64,000 bases of DNA from an uncultured Selenomonadaceae bacterium (lineage in GTDB: Bacteria > Bacillota > Negativicutes > Selenomonadales > Selenomonadaceae): assembly GCA_905233135.1 (NCBI GenBank), contig CAJOCQ010000006.1, forward strand, positions 1 through 64,000. The letters run 5' to 3'. The notes beneath the pieces were generated by a model. That model was not told the origin of the DNA. It saw only the letters and a program-made list of their open reading frames with translations, and did no database searches. The position numbers were made by a program, and so were the translations under genes. Each line of letters opens with the position of its first letter. Within the stretch, counting starts at the first letter, position 1. Shown piece after piece: positions 41,955-50,583 of this stretch.

Positions 41955-42104
41955 AAAAAAGCTCGGATGTCAACGCAAAAACCTGACCCCTGACTCCGAA
42001 GCCTACCGCGCTACAATGGACTCTCGTTGCTGCGTATGCCCTGGCGAGATTGTCAGTACGGGTGTAAATGTTCGGAAGAATCAAGTTCTTGCGTTCACAG
42101 CCGA
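41955..42104 (-). ncRNA. Rod-shaped structured RNA beside tRNA-Ser (SRP RNA or 6S RNA candidate)
   Basis: On the minus strand AACGCAAGAACTTGA (42095-42081) pairs over all 15 bases (G-U allowed) with TCAGGTTTTTGCGTT (41986-41972). The rod extends outward by TGT/ACA and CGG/CCG and inward by CCGAA/TTCGG, ACAAT/ATTGT and CTCG/CGAG, ending in CCAGGGCATACGCAGCA. A T-run follows the 3' end. The tip has CAGG opposite AGCA as in the SRP RNA symmetric loop, and SRP RNA genes often lie beside tRNA-Ser in Firmicutes, but the usual GGAA tetraloop is absent. The inner bulges would also suit 6S RNA. Confidence 0.5.
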
Positions 42105-42121
42105 AACTTTTTCAAAAAAAA

Positions 42122-42213
42122 TGGCGGAAAGTGAGGGATTCGAACCCTCGAGACGCTATCAACGCCTACACGATTTCCAGTCGTGCTCCTTCGACCAACT
42201 CGGACAACTTTCC
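42122..42213 (-). tRNA. tRNA-Ser (anticodon GGA)
   Basis: The minus strand starts GGAAAGTTGTCCGAG and ends CTTTCCGCCA with encoded CCA. The acceptor GGAAAGT pairs with ACTTTCC. The anticodon arm CGACTGGAAATCG has anticodon GGA (codons UCC/UCU). A long variable arm and T-arm GAGGGTTCGAATCCCTC are present. It is 18 bases upstream of the structured RNA on the same strand. Confidence 0.96.
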
Positions 42214-42300
42214 GTAAGCGCAGATAATATACCACTCAAATAATTTTCTGTCAAGAAATTTTTACTTTTTAAAGGGTTTTACCTGCAAGAGTAGAATTTT

Positions 42301-42352
42301 TAGGGAAATGTTTTTTGGTTTAAAAAATTTTCAATTCCCTAACACCTAAACA
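42301..42352. repeat. Intergenic short-unit repeat upstream of topB
   Basis: TAGGGAAATG faces CAATTCCCTAACACCTAAACAGG across an AT-rich spacer; AGGGAA pairs with TTCCCT. A smaller member of the intergenic hairpin class. Confidence 0.5.
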
Positions 42353-42364
42353 GGAAGTGATAAA

Positions 42365-44674
42365 TTGAAATTGTACATAGCCGAAAAGCCGTCAATGGCG
42401 CGTGAAATTGCCGCCGTTTTAAAAAATCCTAAGCGCGGCAACGGCTTTATTCAAACTGAAAACGGCGTTGTAACTTGGCTTGTAGGACACGTTTTGCGGC
42501 AAGTTGAGCCCGAAGGTTACGACGCTAAATATAAATCGTGGCGCACAGAAGATTTGCCGATTGTTCCCAAAATTTGGAAGTTGGAAGTTGACCCGAAAAC
42601 CGCCGCTCAATTCAACGTTGTAAAAAATTTGATTCAACGCGCGGACGAAATTATTCACGCGGGCGACCCAGACAGAGAAGGGCAACTTTTGGTTGACGAA
42701 GTTTTAGATTTTGTCGGCAACAAAAAGCCCGTCAAAAGAATCTTGCTGAACGCTCTCGACGAAACAAGCATTAAACGCGCCAATGAAAACCTGCGCGATA
42801 ACGCCGAATTTTTTAACTTGAAACAATCCGCGCTTGCACGCGCCCGCGCTGATTGGCTGATTGGTATGAATCTTTCACGCGCTTACACGCTAGCCGCGCG
42901 TCGCGCAGGGCGTGATGAAGTTTTCCCGATTGGCAGAGTTAAGACTCCGACGCTTGCACTTGTTGTGCGCCGCGAAAGGGAAATTGTAAATTTCAAGCCT
43001 AAAGATTTTTTTAATATTTTTGTACAGTTTCAGCACGTCAACGGCACTTTCGTTGCTAAATGGAAACCGAAAAGCGATAATCTGAAATTTTTCGACAGCG
43101 AAGGCAGATTGATTAACAAAGATTTTGCTGAAACTTGCCTTAAAAATTTTTCAACGCCGCCGCTTGACGGTAAAATTTATTCCTGCAAAACTTCAGAAAA
43201 AAAAGAATCTCAACCTTTGCCGTTTTCGCTGTCAACTTTGCAAATTGCAGCAGGAAAACTTTTCAGCTACACGCCCCAACAAGTTCTTGACGCCGCGCAG
43301 TCTTTGTACGAAAAAAAATTAACAACTTATCCGCGCTCGGATTGTCAATTCTTGCCTACAACTCAATTTTCTGACGCTAAAAAAATTCTCTTCAACTTGC
43401 AAAAAACTTCAGACGAAAATTTGAAAAATCTTGCAGATAACGCCGACCCGAAAATTAAAAGCCGCGCCTGGAACAATTCAAAAATTTCCGCGCACCACGC
43501 AATTATCCCGACAACAAAACCCGTTACAGGCGGCTTGAATATCGTTGAAATGAATATTTATAAACTCATTGCCAAAAATTACGCCGTGCAATTTTATCCC
43601 GTGCACGTGTACGACGAAACAGTTATTGAAGTTTCCTACAAGAAAGAAAAATTTTCTGCGCGTGGCAAAATCATTAAAGAAATTGGTTGGCGCAAATTTT
43701 ACGTCGCCGCAAAAACTAAATCCGATGACGAAGTTGCTCAAACTTTGCCCAAAGTTGCAAAGGGCGATTCTGTTACTTATAAAAATTCCGAATTAAAAAA
43801 AAGTACTACCGAGCCGCCGCCGCGCTTTACCGCCTCAAGCCTTGTTCAAGGTATGAAAGATATTCATAAATACGTCAAAAATCCCGAAGTTCAACAACAG
43901 CTCAAGGACGTTTACGGGATTGGTACGGAGGCAACGCGCGCGCAGATTATCGACGATTTAATTACACGCGGCTTTTTGTCATTCAAAACTAAAAAAACTT
44001 TGCAACCTACCGAAAAAGCTTTTATGTTGATTGACTTGTTGCCTGACGAAATAACTTTTCCCGACGCAACCGCAATTTGGGAAGATAAACTTCATTCAAT
44101 GAGCGAAGGCGAAGGCACGCTCGAAGATTTTTTGGCTGGGCAAGTGCAATTTACAAAAACACTTTGCAAAAAAGCTGTTACTGCGAAGATTAAACCGCCT
44201 GAAGGCGTTACAATTTGCCCGCGCTGTAAAAGCGGCGTTATGGTTAAACGTAACGGCAAGAACGGCGAATTTTGGGGTTGCAGTAATTACCCAACTTGCA
44301 AAATGACTTGCGAAGATAAAAACGGCAAGCCCGATTTTGAATCACGAAAATTAATTCAACCTGCAAAGAACGCTGTACATTGCCCGCGCTGTAAAAGCGG
44401 CGTTATGGTCAAACGCAACGGCAAAAATGGCGAATTTTGGAGTTGCAGCAATTATCCTGATTGCAAAATGACTTGCGAAGATAAAAACGGCGATCCCGAT
44501 TTTGAATCACGAAAATTAATTCAACCTGCAAAGGACGCTGTACATTGCCCGCGCTGTAAAAGCGGCGTTATGGTTAAACGTAACGGCAAAAACGGCGAAT
44601 TTTGGGGTTGCAGTAATTATCCTAATTGCAGAATGACTTGTGATGATTTAAAGGAATTAGGGAATAGGGGTTAG
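42365..44674 (+). CDS. topB: DNA topoisomerase III (type IA) with three zinc-finger repeats
   Basis: 769 residues from a TTG with AGGAAGTG upstream. YIAEKPSMAREIA begins the Toprim domain, and AGDPDREGQLLVDE holds its acidic metal triad. IGRVKTPTLALVVRRE and LTTYPRSDC, with active-site Tyr322, belong to the type IA core, and YGIGTEATRAQII to the strand-passage gate. The C-terminus has three almost identical CPRCKSGVMVKRNGKNGEFW units, each a four-Cys topoisomerase zinc finger of 54 residues spacing. The last residues (ELGNRG) lie in the downstream intergenic repeat. Confidence 0.95.
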   Translation: MKLYIAEKPSMAREIAAVLKNPKRGNGFIQTENGVVTWLVGHVLRQVEPEGYDAKYKSWRTEDLPIVPKIWKLEVDPKTAAQFNVVKNLIQRADEIIHAGDPDREGQLLVDEVLDFVGNKKPVKRILLNALDETSIKRANENLRDNAEFFNLKQSALARARADWLIGMNLSRAYTLAARRAGRDEVFPIGRVKTPTLALVVRREREIVNFKPKDFFNIFVQFQHVNGTFVAKWKPKSDNLKFFDSEGRLINKDFAETCLKNFSTPPLDGKIYSCKTSEKKESQPLPFSLSTLQIAAGKLFSYTPQQVLDAAQSLYEKKLTTYPRSDCQFLPTTQFSDAKKILFNLQKTSDENLKNLADNADPKIKSRAWNNSKISAHHAIIPTTKPVTGGLNIVEMNIYKLIAKNYAVQFYPVHVYDETVIEVSYKKEKFSARGKIIKEIGWRKFYVAAKTKSDDEVAQTLPKVAKGDSVTYKNSELKKSTTEPPPRFTASSLVQGMKDIHKYVKNPEVQQQLKDVYGIGTEATRAQIIDDLITRGFLSFKTKKTLQPTEKAFMLIDLLPDEITFPDATAIWEDKLHSMSEGEGTLEDFLAGQVQFTKTLCKKAVTAKIKPPEGVTICPRCKSGVMVKRNGKNGEFWGCSNYPTCKMTCEDKNGKPDFESRKLIQPAKNAVHCPRCKSGVMVKRNGKNGEFWSCSNYPDCKMTCEDKNGDPDFESRKLIQPAKDAVHCPRCKSGVMVKRNGKNGEFWGCSNYPNCRMTCDDLKELGNRG

Positions 44675-44728
44675 GGGTTAGGGATTAGAGATTAGGGAAA
44701 AATTCCTAAAACCTGATACCTGACACCT
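44655..44728. repeat. Intergenic short-unit inverted repeat (topB/glmM)
   Basis: TAGGGAATAGGGGTTAGGGG and TTAGGGATTAGAGATTAGGG units are followed by CCTAAAACCTGATACCTGACACCT. The left part encodes the topB C-terminus and stop; the right part abuts the glmM leader hairpin. Confidence 0.7.
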
Positions 44729-44755
44729 AAAAAACTGACTGAAAGGAAGTTTTTT
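44729..44755 (+). promoter_or_regulatory. Shine-Dalgarno-presenting leader hairpin upstream of glmM
   Basis: AAAAAACT, loop GACTGAAAGGA, AGTTTTTT (8 perfect base pairs), ATG at 44758. Loop identical to that of the HPt gene. Confidence 0.65.
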
Positions 44756-44757
44756 CA

Positions 44758-46107
44758 ATGTCAAGATTATTTGGAACGGACGGCGTTCGCGGCGAAGCAA
44801 ATACCGCCCTGCAACCTGAATTGGCTTACAGATTGGGGCGCGCCGCAACTTTATATTTCGGCAAGCGTTCGGAAGATAAGCCAAAAATTTTAATTGGGCG
44901 CGATACAAGAATTTCGGGCGAAATGTTCGAGGCGGCTTTAACTGCGGGAATTTGTTCTGCAGGCGGGCGCGCAGTTTTGGCGGGAATTATTCCAACGCCC
45001 GCCGTTGCCTACCTTGTTAAAAAAATTGACGCGGCGGCGGGAATTGTTATTTCTGCGTCTCATAATCCTTTTTACGATAACGGGATAAAATTTTTCGGCG
45101 GCGACGGCTACAAACTTCCTGACTCTGTTGAAGACGAAATTGAAACTATCGTCCGCCAAATTGAATCTGATGATAAATTTGAAAAGCCTACCGGTGCAAA
45201 AATCGGCGACGTTGAACAACGCCACGATCTTTTGAAAGATTATATTGATTTTGTGGTTAGTACAACTTCAGAACGTTTCGACGGTATGAAAATTGCGCTG
45301 GATTGTGCAAACGGCGCGGCTTATGAAGCTATGCCCGCAGTGTTGAAAAAATTGGGCGCGGAAGTTATTTTAATGGGCGATAAACCCAACGGGATTAATA
45401 TCAATGACGATTGCGGCTCCACTCATATTGAAAATTTACGGCTTGAAGTTTTGCGCAAAAAAGCTGATATAGGAATAGCGCATGACGGCGACGCCGACCG
45501 CTGCCTCTGTATCGACGAAGAGGGAAATTTGATTGACGGCGACCATATTTTGATAATGTGCGCAAAATTAATGATGGACGTTGGCGCGTTGCCGAATAAC
45601 ACCGTTGTTACAACAGTTATGGCGAATATTGGTTTTCGGCAGGCTATTGAAAGTTTAGGCGGGCGTTATGAAATTACCGCAGTTGGAGACAGGTATGTTT
45701 TGGAAAATATGCGCGCCAACGGCTACAAACTCGGCGGCGAACAATCAGGGCACATTATTTTTACAGATTATTCGACAACCGGCGATGGCTTGATTACCGC
45801 CCTGCAAGTTCTTACCGCTATGAAAAAATCTAAAAAATCTGCCGCTGAACTTAACAAAATGATGACAACTTTTCCGCAAGTGCTGATTAATATCCGCGTC
45901 AAAAATAAAGACGCTTACAAAAATGCTGACGCCGTCAAACGCGCAATTACCGAAGGTGAAACTGAACTTGCGGCAAGCGGGCGAATTTTAGTACGTGCAA
46001 GCGGCACTGAACCTTTGGTGCGCGTTATGGCTGAAGGTCCCAACAAATTGCAACTTGAAAAAATCTGTAACAAAATTGCCGCCGAAATTGAAAAAGTCAG
46101 CTGCTAA
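44758..46107 (+). CDS. glmM: Phosphoglucosamine mutase
   Basis: 449 residues, standard for GlmM, which converts glucosamine-6-phosphate to glucosamine-1-phosphate for peptidoglycan and LPS precursors. The start RLFGTDGVRGEAN, the active-site loop VISASHNPFYDNG with phospho-Ser101, the metal loop AHDGDADRC, the sugar loop GGEQSGH and the C-terminal RASGTEPLVRVM are all present. Confidence 0.97.
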   Translation: MSRLFGTDGVRGEANTALQPELAYRLGRAATLYFGKRSEDKPKILIGRDTRISGEMFEAALTAGICSAGGRAVLAGIIPTPAVAYLVKKIDAAAGIVISASHNPFYDNGIKFFGGDGYKLPDSVEDEIETIVRQIESDDKFEKPTGAKIGDVEQRHDLLKDYIDFVVSTTSERFDGMKIALDCANGAAYEAMPAVLKKLGAEVILMGDKPNGININDDCGSTHIENLRLEVLRKKADIGIAHDGDADRCLCIDEEGNLIDGDHILIMCAKLMMDVGALPNNTVVTTVMANIGFRQAIESLGGRYEITAVGDRYVLENMRANGYKLGGEQSGHIIFTDYSTTGDGLITALQVLTAMKKSKKSAAELNKMMTTFPQVLINIRVKNKDAYKNADAVKRAITEGETELAASGRILVRASGTEPLVRVMAEGPNKLQLEKICNKIAAEIEKVSC

Positions 46108-46150
46108 ATTAGGTTGCAGGTGTCAGGTTTTAGGTGTCAGGTGTTAGGAA
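46107..46150. repeat. Intergenic short-unit repeat after glmM
   Basis: TTAGGTTGCAGGTGTCAGG and TTTTAGGTGTCAGGTGTTAGG: tandem AGGTGTC units without an obvious inverted arm, then AAAGAAAGAAAGTACATTT from the constant-tail family. Confidence 0.55.
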
Positions 46151-46243
46151 AAAGAAAGAAAGTACATTTAAATATTTAAATAGAAAAATTTAAACTTAAA
46201 AAATTTTAAAATTTTTTAAAGAACCCCCGCCAATCCCTTAAAC

Positions 46244-46272
46244 TTGACGATATATTGAATTTTTGGTATAAA
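46244..46272 (+). promoter_or_regulatory. Sigma-70-type promoter of the RTX-like gene
   Basis: TTGACG (46244-46249), 17-base spacer, TATAAA (46267-46272). The leader of about 60 bases ends with TCGGAGGCATAATG. Confidence 0.7.
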
Positions 46273-46335
46273 TATCTGTCAATGTACAGTAAATTATTCT
46301 CAAATGTTTAAATAAAAAATTTTTTCGGAGGCATA

Positions 46336-49300
46336 ATGATGATTAAGGAAAACTCCTTGAATTTCAATTTACAAATTTTCGCTTTGCCTGATTCTGCAAC
46401 GCTCGGCGCAGATAACGGCGTTGTAAATGTCAGCGGCAGTGATGAAACTGAAACTTATTCTTTCAGCAAAAGCATTTCAAACCGCCCTTCTTACGCCGCG
46501 TCAATCACTTCAAGCGAAATTGAAAGCGCAATTACTACCATTTCAAGCGGCTCTTGGATCAGGGGCGGCGGTGAAAGTTCCGATAACCTTTCGCTCGACG
46601 GCATTGCAGATATTAAAAATTTTGAAAGCGGCGACGCTGTCCAACTTTCTGCCAACGGCAACACTTTAAATTTAAGCGGCGTTTCAGGCTCCGTTGAACT
46701 CGAAAATATTAATGAAAATTCCCTCGCGCAGGAAATTAACGGCGCAAATATCGACGCTACTTTTGCAGATAACGCCGCCGTTACTTTGACTGCCGAAAAT
46801 CAAAATTCTGTCGAAATTGAAGCAGACGGCAACGTTACTTTAAACAGTATCGACGAAAATCAAACGTGGAATGTTGCCGCAAATAACGCTGTAAATTTCG
46901 GCGGCGTTGCAATTTCTGCCGGCGAAATTATTTCTGCCGTAAAAAGCAAGAAAGGCGAATTTTTAAGTGTTAATTCTTCCAACGATGCAACTTTTGAAAT
47001 TACCGCAGAAAACGCCGCAGTTGACAACGTGGAAATTAACGGCGCGGTTCTTGGCGGTATGGACGCACTCAACGGCAGTAACATTTCAACTTCAGGCAAA
47101 GATATTTCTGCCGCAAATTTGACCGCAGGCAAAGTTTCTGTTGACGATTGGAATTTAAATTTAAATGACGGCGATACTTTTTCTTATAACACTTCCAAAG
47201 GCAACCTTTCAATTTCTTCAGATTACGATAACGCCGTTACAATCGACGGCGCGGCTGATAAAAATTTGACGCTCAATCAAGGCTCCAATGATATTTCCGC
47301 AAAAGTCAACGGCGCAAATATTTCTTTGCAAAATGACGCGGAAGGCGTTGAAGTTAAACTCGAAGACGGCGGCATTTCCGCAATTTCAAATGTTGACGAA
47401 GGCGCGGCTGTTACCGTAAGCGGCGACGATTCTTTCAAAATTAATTCAAAATATACCGTAACAACCAAAAAAGATTTCGTTGCAACTGTCGAAAGTAACG
47501 GCTTGAATGTTACGGCGGGCAACGGCGATAATATCAACGTCGGCGGCGGTGTAACTTCATTTGAACTTGCAAGCGGCAAAGCTACTTTGAACGGCGAAGC
47601 TATTACTTTAAGTACAACCGATAACGCAAATTTCAAAATGAAAAATTCTGACCTTACAGCAGTTAATTTGACTGTCGGCGATACGCTTACAACTGCTACC
47701 GATAAAATTTTCAAAGTTACTTATGACGCCTCCAACGTTGACGCAAATACCGATTATGTTTTGACTGTCAACGATACAAGCATTTCTGTTAAGGGCAGCG
47801 ATTTTACGGGCGATACTGCAACGCTCGAATTTAATTCAAACGGCACAATTAAAATTGACGGCATTACTACAGATACAACCATTACTGCAACAAAAGGCAC
47901 TTACAGAGTTAATGGTAAATCTGCCGTGACTGTCAACGAAGATACAGGCTACATTACAATTAACGAATACGGCGACGTTTCAGCAGAAAACGCAAGCGTT
48001 GTTGATCAAAGAGCCGCGCGTACAGGTATAGTTGACGCCGCCGCCGCTAAAGAAAATTCTATTCCCGCAGTTGACGTTTATTCAAATATTGGTACAGGTG
48101 TTCCTTCAGTTATTGCAAATTCGCAAGTTGCACATTACGATAACGCAAGCGATACAACGCCTACTGCAACTTCTGTTGAAGGCGGAATTAATATTTCTGT
48201 CAACACCGAAAAACAATTAGATTCAACTACAACGCTCGGCGATACGGACGATTTGCGCCACGTTAAATTGGAATCTTCGCTTGCTGAAGATATTATTATT
48301 GCAGAACCCGAAGGCGACAGCATTTATTCTTCAATTATCGACGTCAGCGGCAGTACAAAAAATACTATGGTTGCAGTCGGTACGGGCAATGGAACTTCTT
48401 TTGTTCGTCATTCGATTGTCGGCAGCGGCAATGACAAGACAAGTTATATTATTCTTGGCGAAAATCTGCGCGCGGCAAGTTCAGTTCAAGCGGGCGACGG
48501 CAATAATTATATTTACAATGCAGGCGCAAAATCTACACTCAACGGCGGCGCGGGCAATGATTCAATTCTTGCCGGCAAAAACGATATTGTAACGGGCGGC
48601 GCGGGCAAAGATTATTTCTTTGATTCAAACGACGCGGCGAACAGCGGCGGCTACACCGTTACAGATTACAGCATTTCTGACGGCGATGTTATTGTTGCCA
48701 CCAATCTTTCCAAAGACCAAACAATTTCTTCAAATATGTTTGACTTTAAAGAAGGCGCAGTTGCAATTTCGGGCGGCAACCAAATTACTTTGAGCGGCGG
48801 CGAAAATCAAGCTCTCTTCACTGACGCTTCAATGGAACATAAATATAAATTAATGTGGGCTGACAAATACGGCGGCGATTTAAATGCTGACGGCGTTTTT
48901 GCAACTGACAGCGGCGTTGTTATGGTTGCAGATTATAATAACCGCGCAGACACTATTACAGGCACTGCAAGAGTTGACAGAATTTTTGCGGGCGGTAATG
49001 ACGTTGTAGAAGGCGGCGGCGGCAAAGACAGAATCTTTTTGACTGCCGCAAAAGGCAACGAACGCGGCGCGGCTGTTAATATGTCCGATAATACAAAAGA
49101 CTCAAAAGAAATTTATAATTGGAGCTACGGCTTCGATAAAGCCAACAATAAAATTTTTACAGATATTAATTCGCTGACTTTCACTGTTACCGAAAAAGGC
49201 AACCTTTACGTTGCAAATTCTGAATCCGCGCTTGTCCTTATGAATGAAGACGGCGCAAGTACCGATAAATTTAATTTGCTTGCCGGTACAGATAAAAATA

Positions 49301-50502
49301 ATTTGTACAAGGTTACCGTTGTAAACAATAAAGCAAACGGCGTTATAGAAAATAACGATGATTGCGCAGATGGTTATTATGCAACAGGTGACCGCGCAAC
49401 GCTTACTTTCGGCGAAGGCGTAACAAAAATTATAGCTTTTGTTCAGGACAGCAAAAATACAGCCGGAAATTTCCGCTATTTAGCTTTTAACAATAACAGT
49501 AAATCTACATTAATTGGCAACGATGGCGAAGAGTACGTAACTTTGGGCGGCGCGGCGTCAAAATATGCAACCAAGACTGTTTCACTCGGCGGCGGCAACG
49601 ATTTTATTTATTCTGGCGGCGCAGATACTTCAACTGCAGGGCATAAAATTTTATTCGGCGCGGGCGACGGCAACGATTCTATTTCCAATTTCGGCTACTA
49701 TCAAGGCAAAAAAGCTGATTTCCTCAAAAATTCTTCGGACGTTATTTCAATCAGCGGTTGGAATTTTAAAAGCAACAGCACGGGCACAAGTTCAATTAAT
49801 GTTACCGCAAATAAAATTTCTGCCGCTATTGATTCTGAAACAAGTATAACCCTTATTGACGAAGTAAGCACTGATAATATGTTGAGAATACAACTTGACG
49901 GCACGGAACATATTGCAAAATTCGGCTTGTCGGATAACAAACAAGGCAACGAATTTATCTACAACAGCGAAGTTGATTTTTATTACGGCGATGTTACGCA
50001 CAAAAACGATAAATTGATTGTCGACAGTTCCACTTCGACGGCTGAAATTTATATTGACGGCTCGCAGGGCAAAAGATATTACGGCATTAAAGATGTTGAC
50101 GCTACAGGCGCAAAAGGGCGCGTCATTGTTTACGGAAATTATTTGGATAACGTTTTGACTTCGGGCGGACAAAATGCAAGCCTTTGGGGCGGCGAAGACG
50201 CAAGCAACGATACGCTTATTGGCAGTGACGCCCGCGATACTTTCATTTTCTCGCAAAACGGCGGCGAAGATACTGTTCAAAACTTCGATAAAAATATTGA
50301 TAAAATCTTAATGAAGGATATTACTTTTGACGATTTGGCGGCGGCTAATTTCAGCGGCGACAATTCAATTTCAATCGAACTTACCGACGGCAGCAATTTA
50401 ACTGTTGAAAGTTCAAGCAATTTGGAAGGTGCGCGTTTCCAATTTGCAGATAAAAGTTATTACGCAAGAAAAGCTGATGACGGCTCCATTTCTTGGAAAT
50501 AA
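46336..50502 (+). CDS. Large RTX-type (calcium-binding nonapeptide) secreted protein
   Basis: 1388 residues, very rich in Asn, Asp, Gly, Ser and Thr with only occasional Lys, and no cysteine noticed. The N-terminus LNFNLQIFALPD has no classical signal peptide. Long beta-strand-rich repeats fill residues 30-650. RTX-like motifs occur at LNGGAGNDSILAGKNDIV and TGGAGKDYF (about 730-760), VEGGGGKDRIF (about 890) and near the C-terminus (SNDTLIGSDARDTFIFSQ, NGGEDTVQNF). The C-terminal arrangement suits type I secretion, as an adhesin or S-layer-like protein. No transporter genes are adjacent. Strong ribosome binding site and own promoter. Confidence 0.8.
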   Translation: MMIKENSLNFNLQIFALPDSATLGADNGVVNVSGSDETETYSFSKSISNRPSYAASITSSEIESAITTISSGSWIRGGGESSDNLSLDGIADIKNFESGDAVQLSANGNTLNLSGVSGSVELENINENSLAQEINGANIDATFADNAAVTLTAENQNSVEIEADGNVTLNSIDENQTWNVAANNAVNFGGVAISAGEIISAVKSKKGEFLSVNSSNDATFEITAENAAVDNVEINGAVLGGMDALNGSNISTSGKDISAANLTAGKVSVDDWNLNLNDGDTFSYNTSKGNLSISSDYDNAVTIDGAADKNLTLNQGSNDISAKVNGANISLQNDAEGVEVKLEDGGISAISNVDEGAAVTVSGDDSFKINSKYTVTTKKDFVATVESNGLNVTAGNGDNINVGGGVTSFELASGKATLNGEAITLSTTDNANFKMKNSDLTAVNLTVGDTLTTATDKIFKVTYDASNVDANTDYVLTVNDTSISVKGSDFTGDTATLEFNSNGTIKIDGITTDTTITATKGTYRVNGKSAVTVNEDTGYITINEYGDVSAENASVVDQRAARTGIVDAAAAKENSIPAVDVYSNIGTGVPSVIANSQVAHYDNASDTTPTATSVEGGINISVNTEKQLDSTTTLGDTDDLRHVKLESSLAEDIIIAEPEGDSIYSSIIDVSGSTKNTMVAVGTGNGTSFVRHSIVGSGNDKTSYIILGENLRAASSVQAGDGNNYIYNAGAKSTLNGGAGNDSILAGKNDIVTGGAGKDYFFDSNDAANSGGYTVTDYSISDGDVIVATNLSKDQTISSNMFDFKEGAVAISGGNQITLSGGENQALFTDASMEHKYKLMWADKYGGDLNADGVFATDSGVVMVADYNNRADTITGTARVDRIFAGGNDVVEGGGGKDRIFLTAAKGNERGAAVNMSDNTKDSKEIYNWSYGFDKANNKIFTDINSLTFTVTEKGNLYVANSESALVLMNEDGASTDKFNLLAGTDKNNLYKVTVVNNKANGVIENNDDCADGYYATGDRATLTFGEGVTKIIAFVQDSKNTAGNFRYLAFNNNSKSTLIGNDGEEYVTLGGAASKYATKTVSLGGGNDFIYSGGADTSTAGHKILFGAGDGNDSISNFGYYQGKKADFLKNSSDVISISGWNFKSNSTGTSSINVTANKISAAIDSETSITLIDEVSTDNMLRIQLDGTEHIAKFGLSDNKQGNEFIYNSEVDFYYGDVTHKNDKLIVDSSTSTAEIYIDGSQGKRYYGIKDVDATGAKGRVIVYGNYLDNVLTSGGQNASLWGGEDASNDTLIGSDARDTFIFSQNGGEDTVQNFDKNIDKILMKDITFDDLAAANFSGDNSISIELTDGSNLTVESSSNLEGARFQFADKSYYARKADDGSISWK

Positions 50503-50525
50503 AATTTTAGTGCAAAAAAATTTAT

Positions 50526-50564
50526 CGGGGATTCTCAAATTTTGGGAGTCCTCGATTTTTTTTA
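50526..50564 (+). terminator. Terminator after the RTX-like gene
   Basis: CGGGGATTCTC ... GGGAGTCCTCG and a run of T. Confidence 0.8.
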
Positions 50565-50583
50565 TTTTCCAAATAATTTTTTT

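Noticed and set aside
41955..42104. GCGCTACAATGG on the plus strand resembling a 16S rRNA segment
   Set aside because: The match is about a dozen bases, with no flanking rRNA similarity, and lies within the rod-like RNA on the other strand.
42016..42243. Plus-strand open frame of 75 codons
   Set aside because: It runs through the structured RNA and antisense to tRNA-Ser, so it is not a gene.
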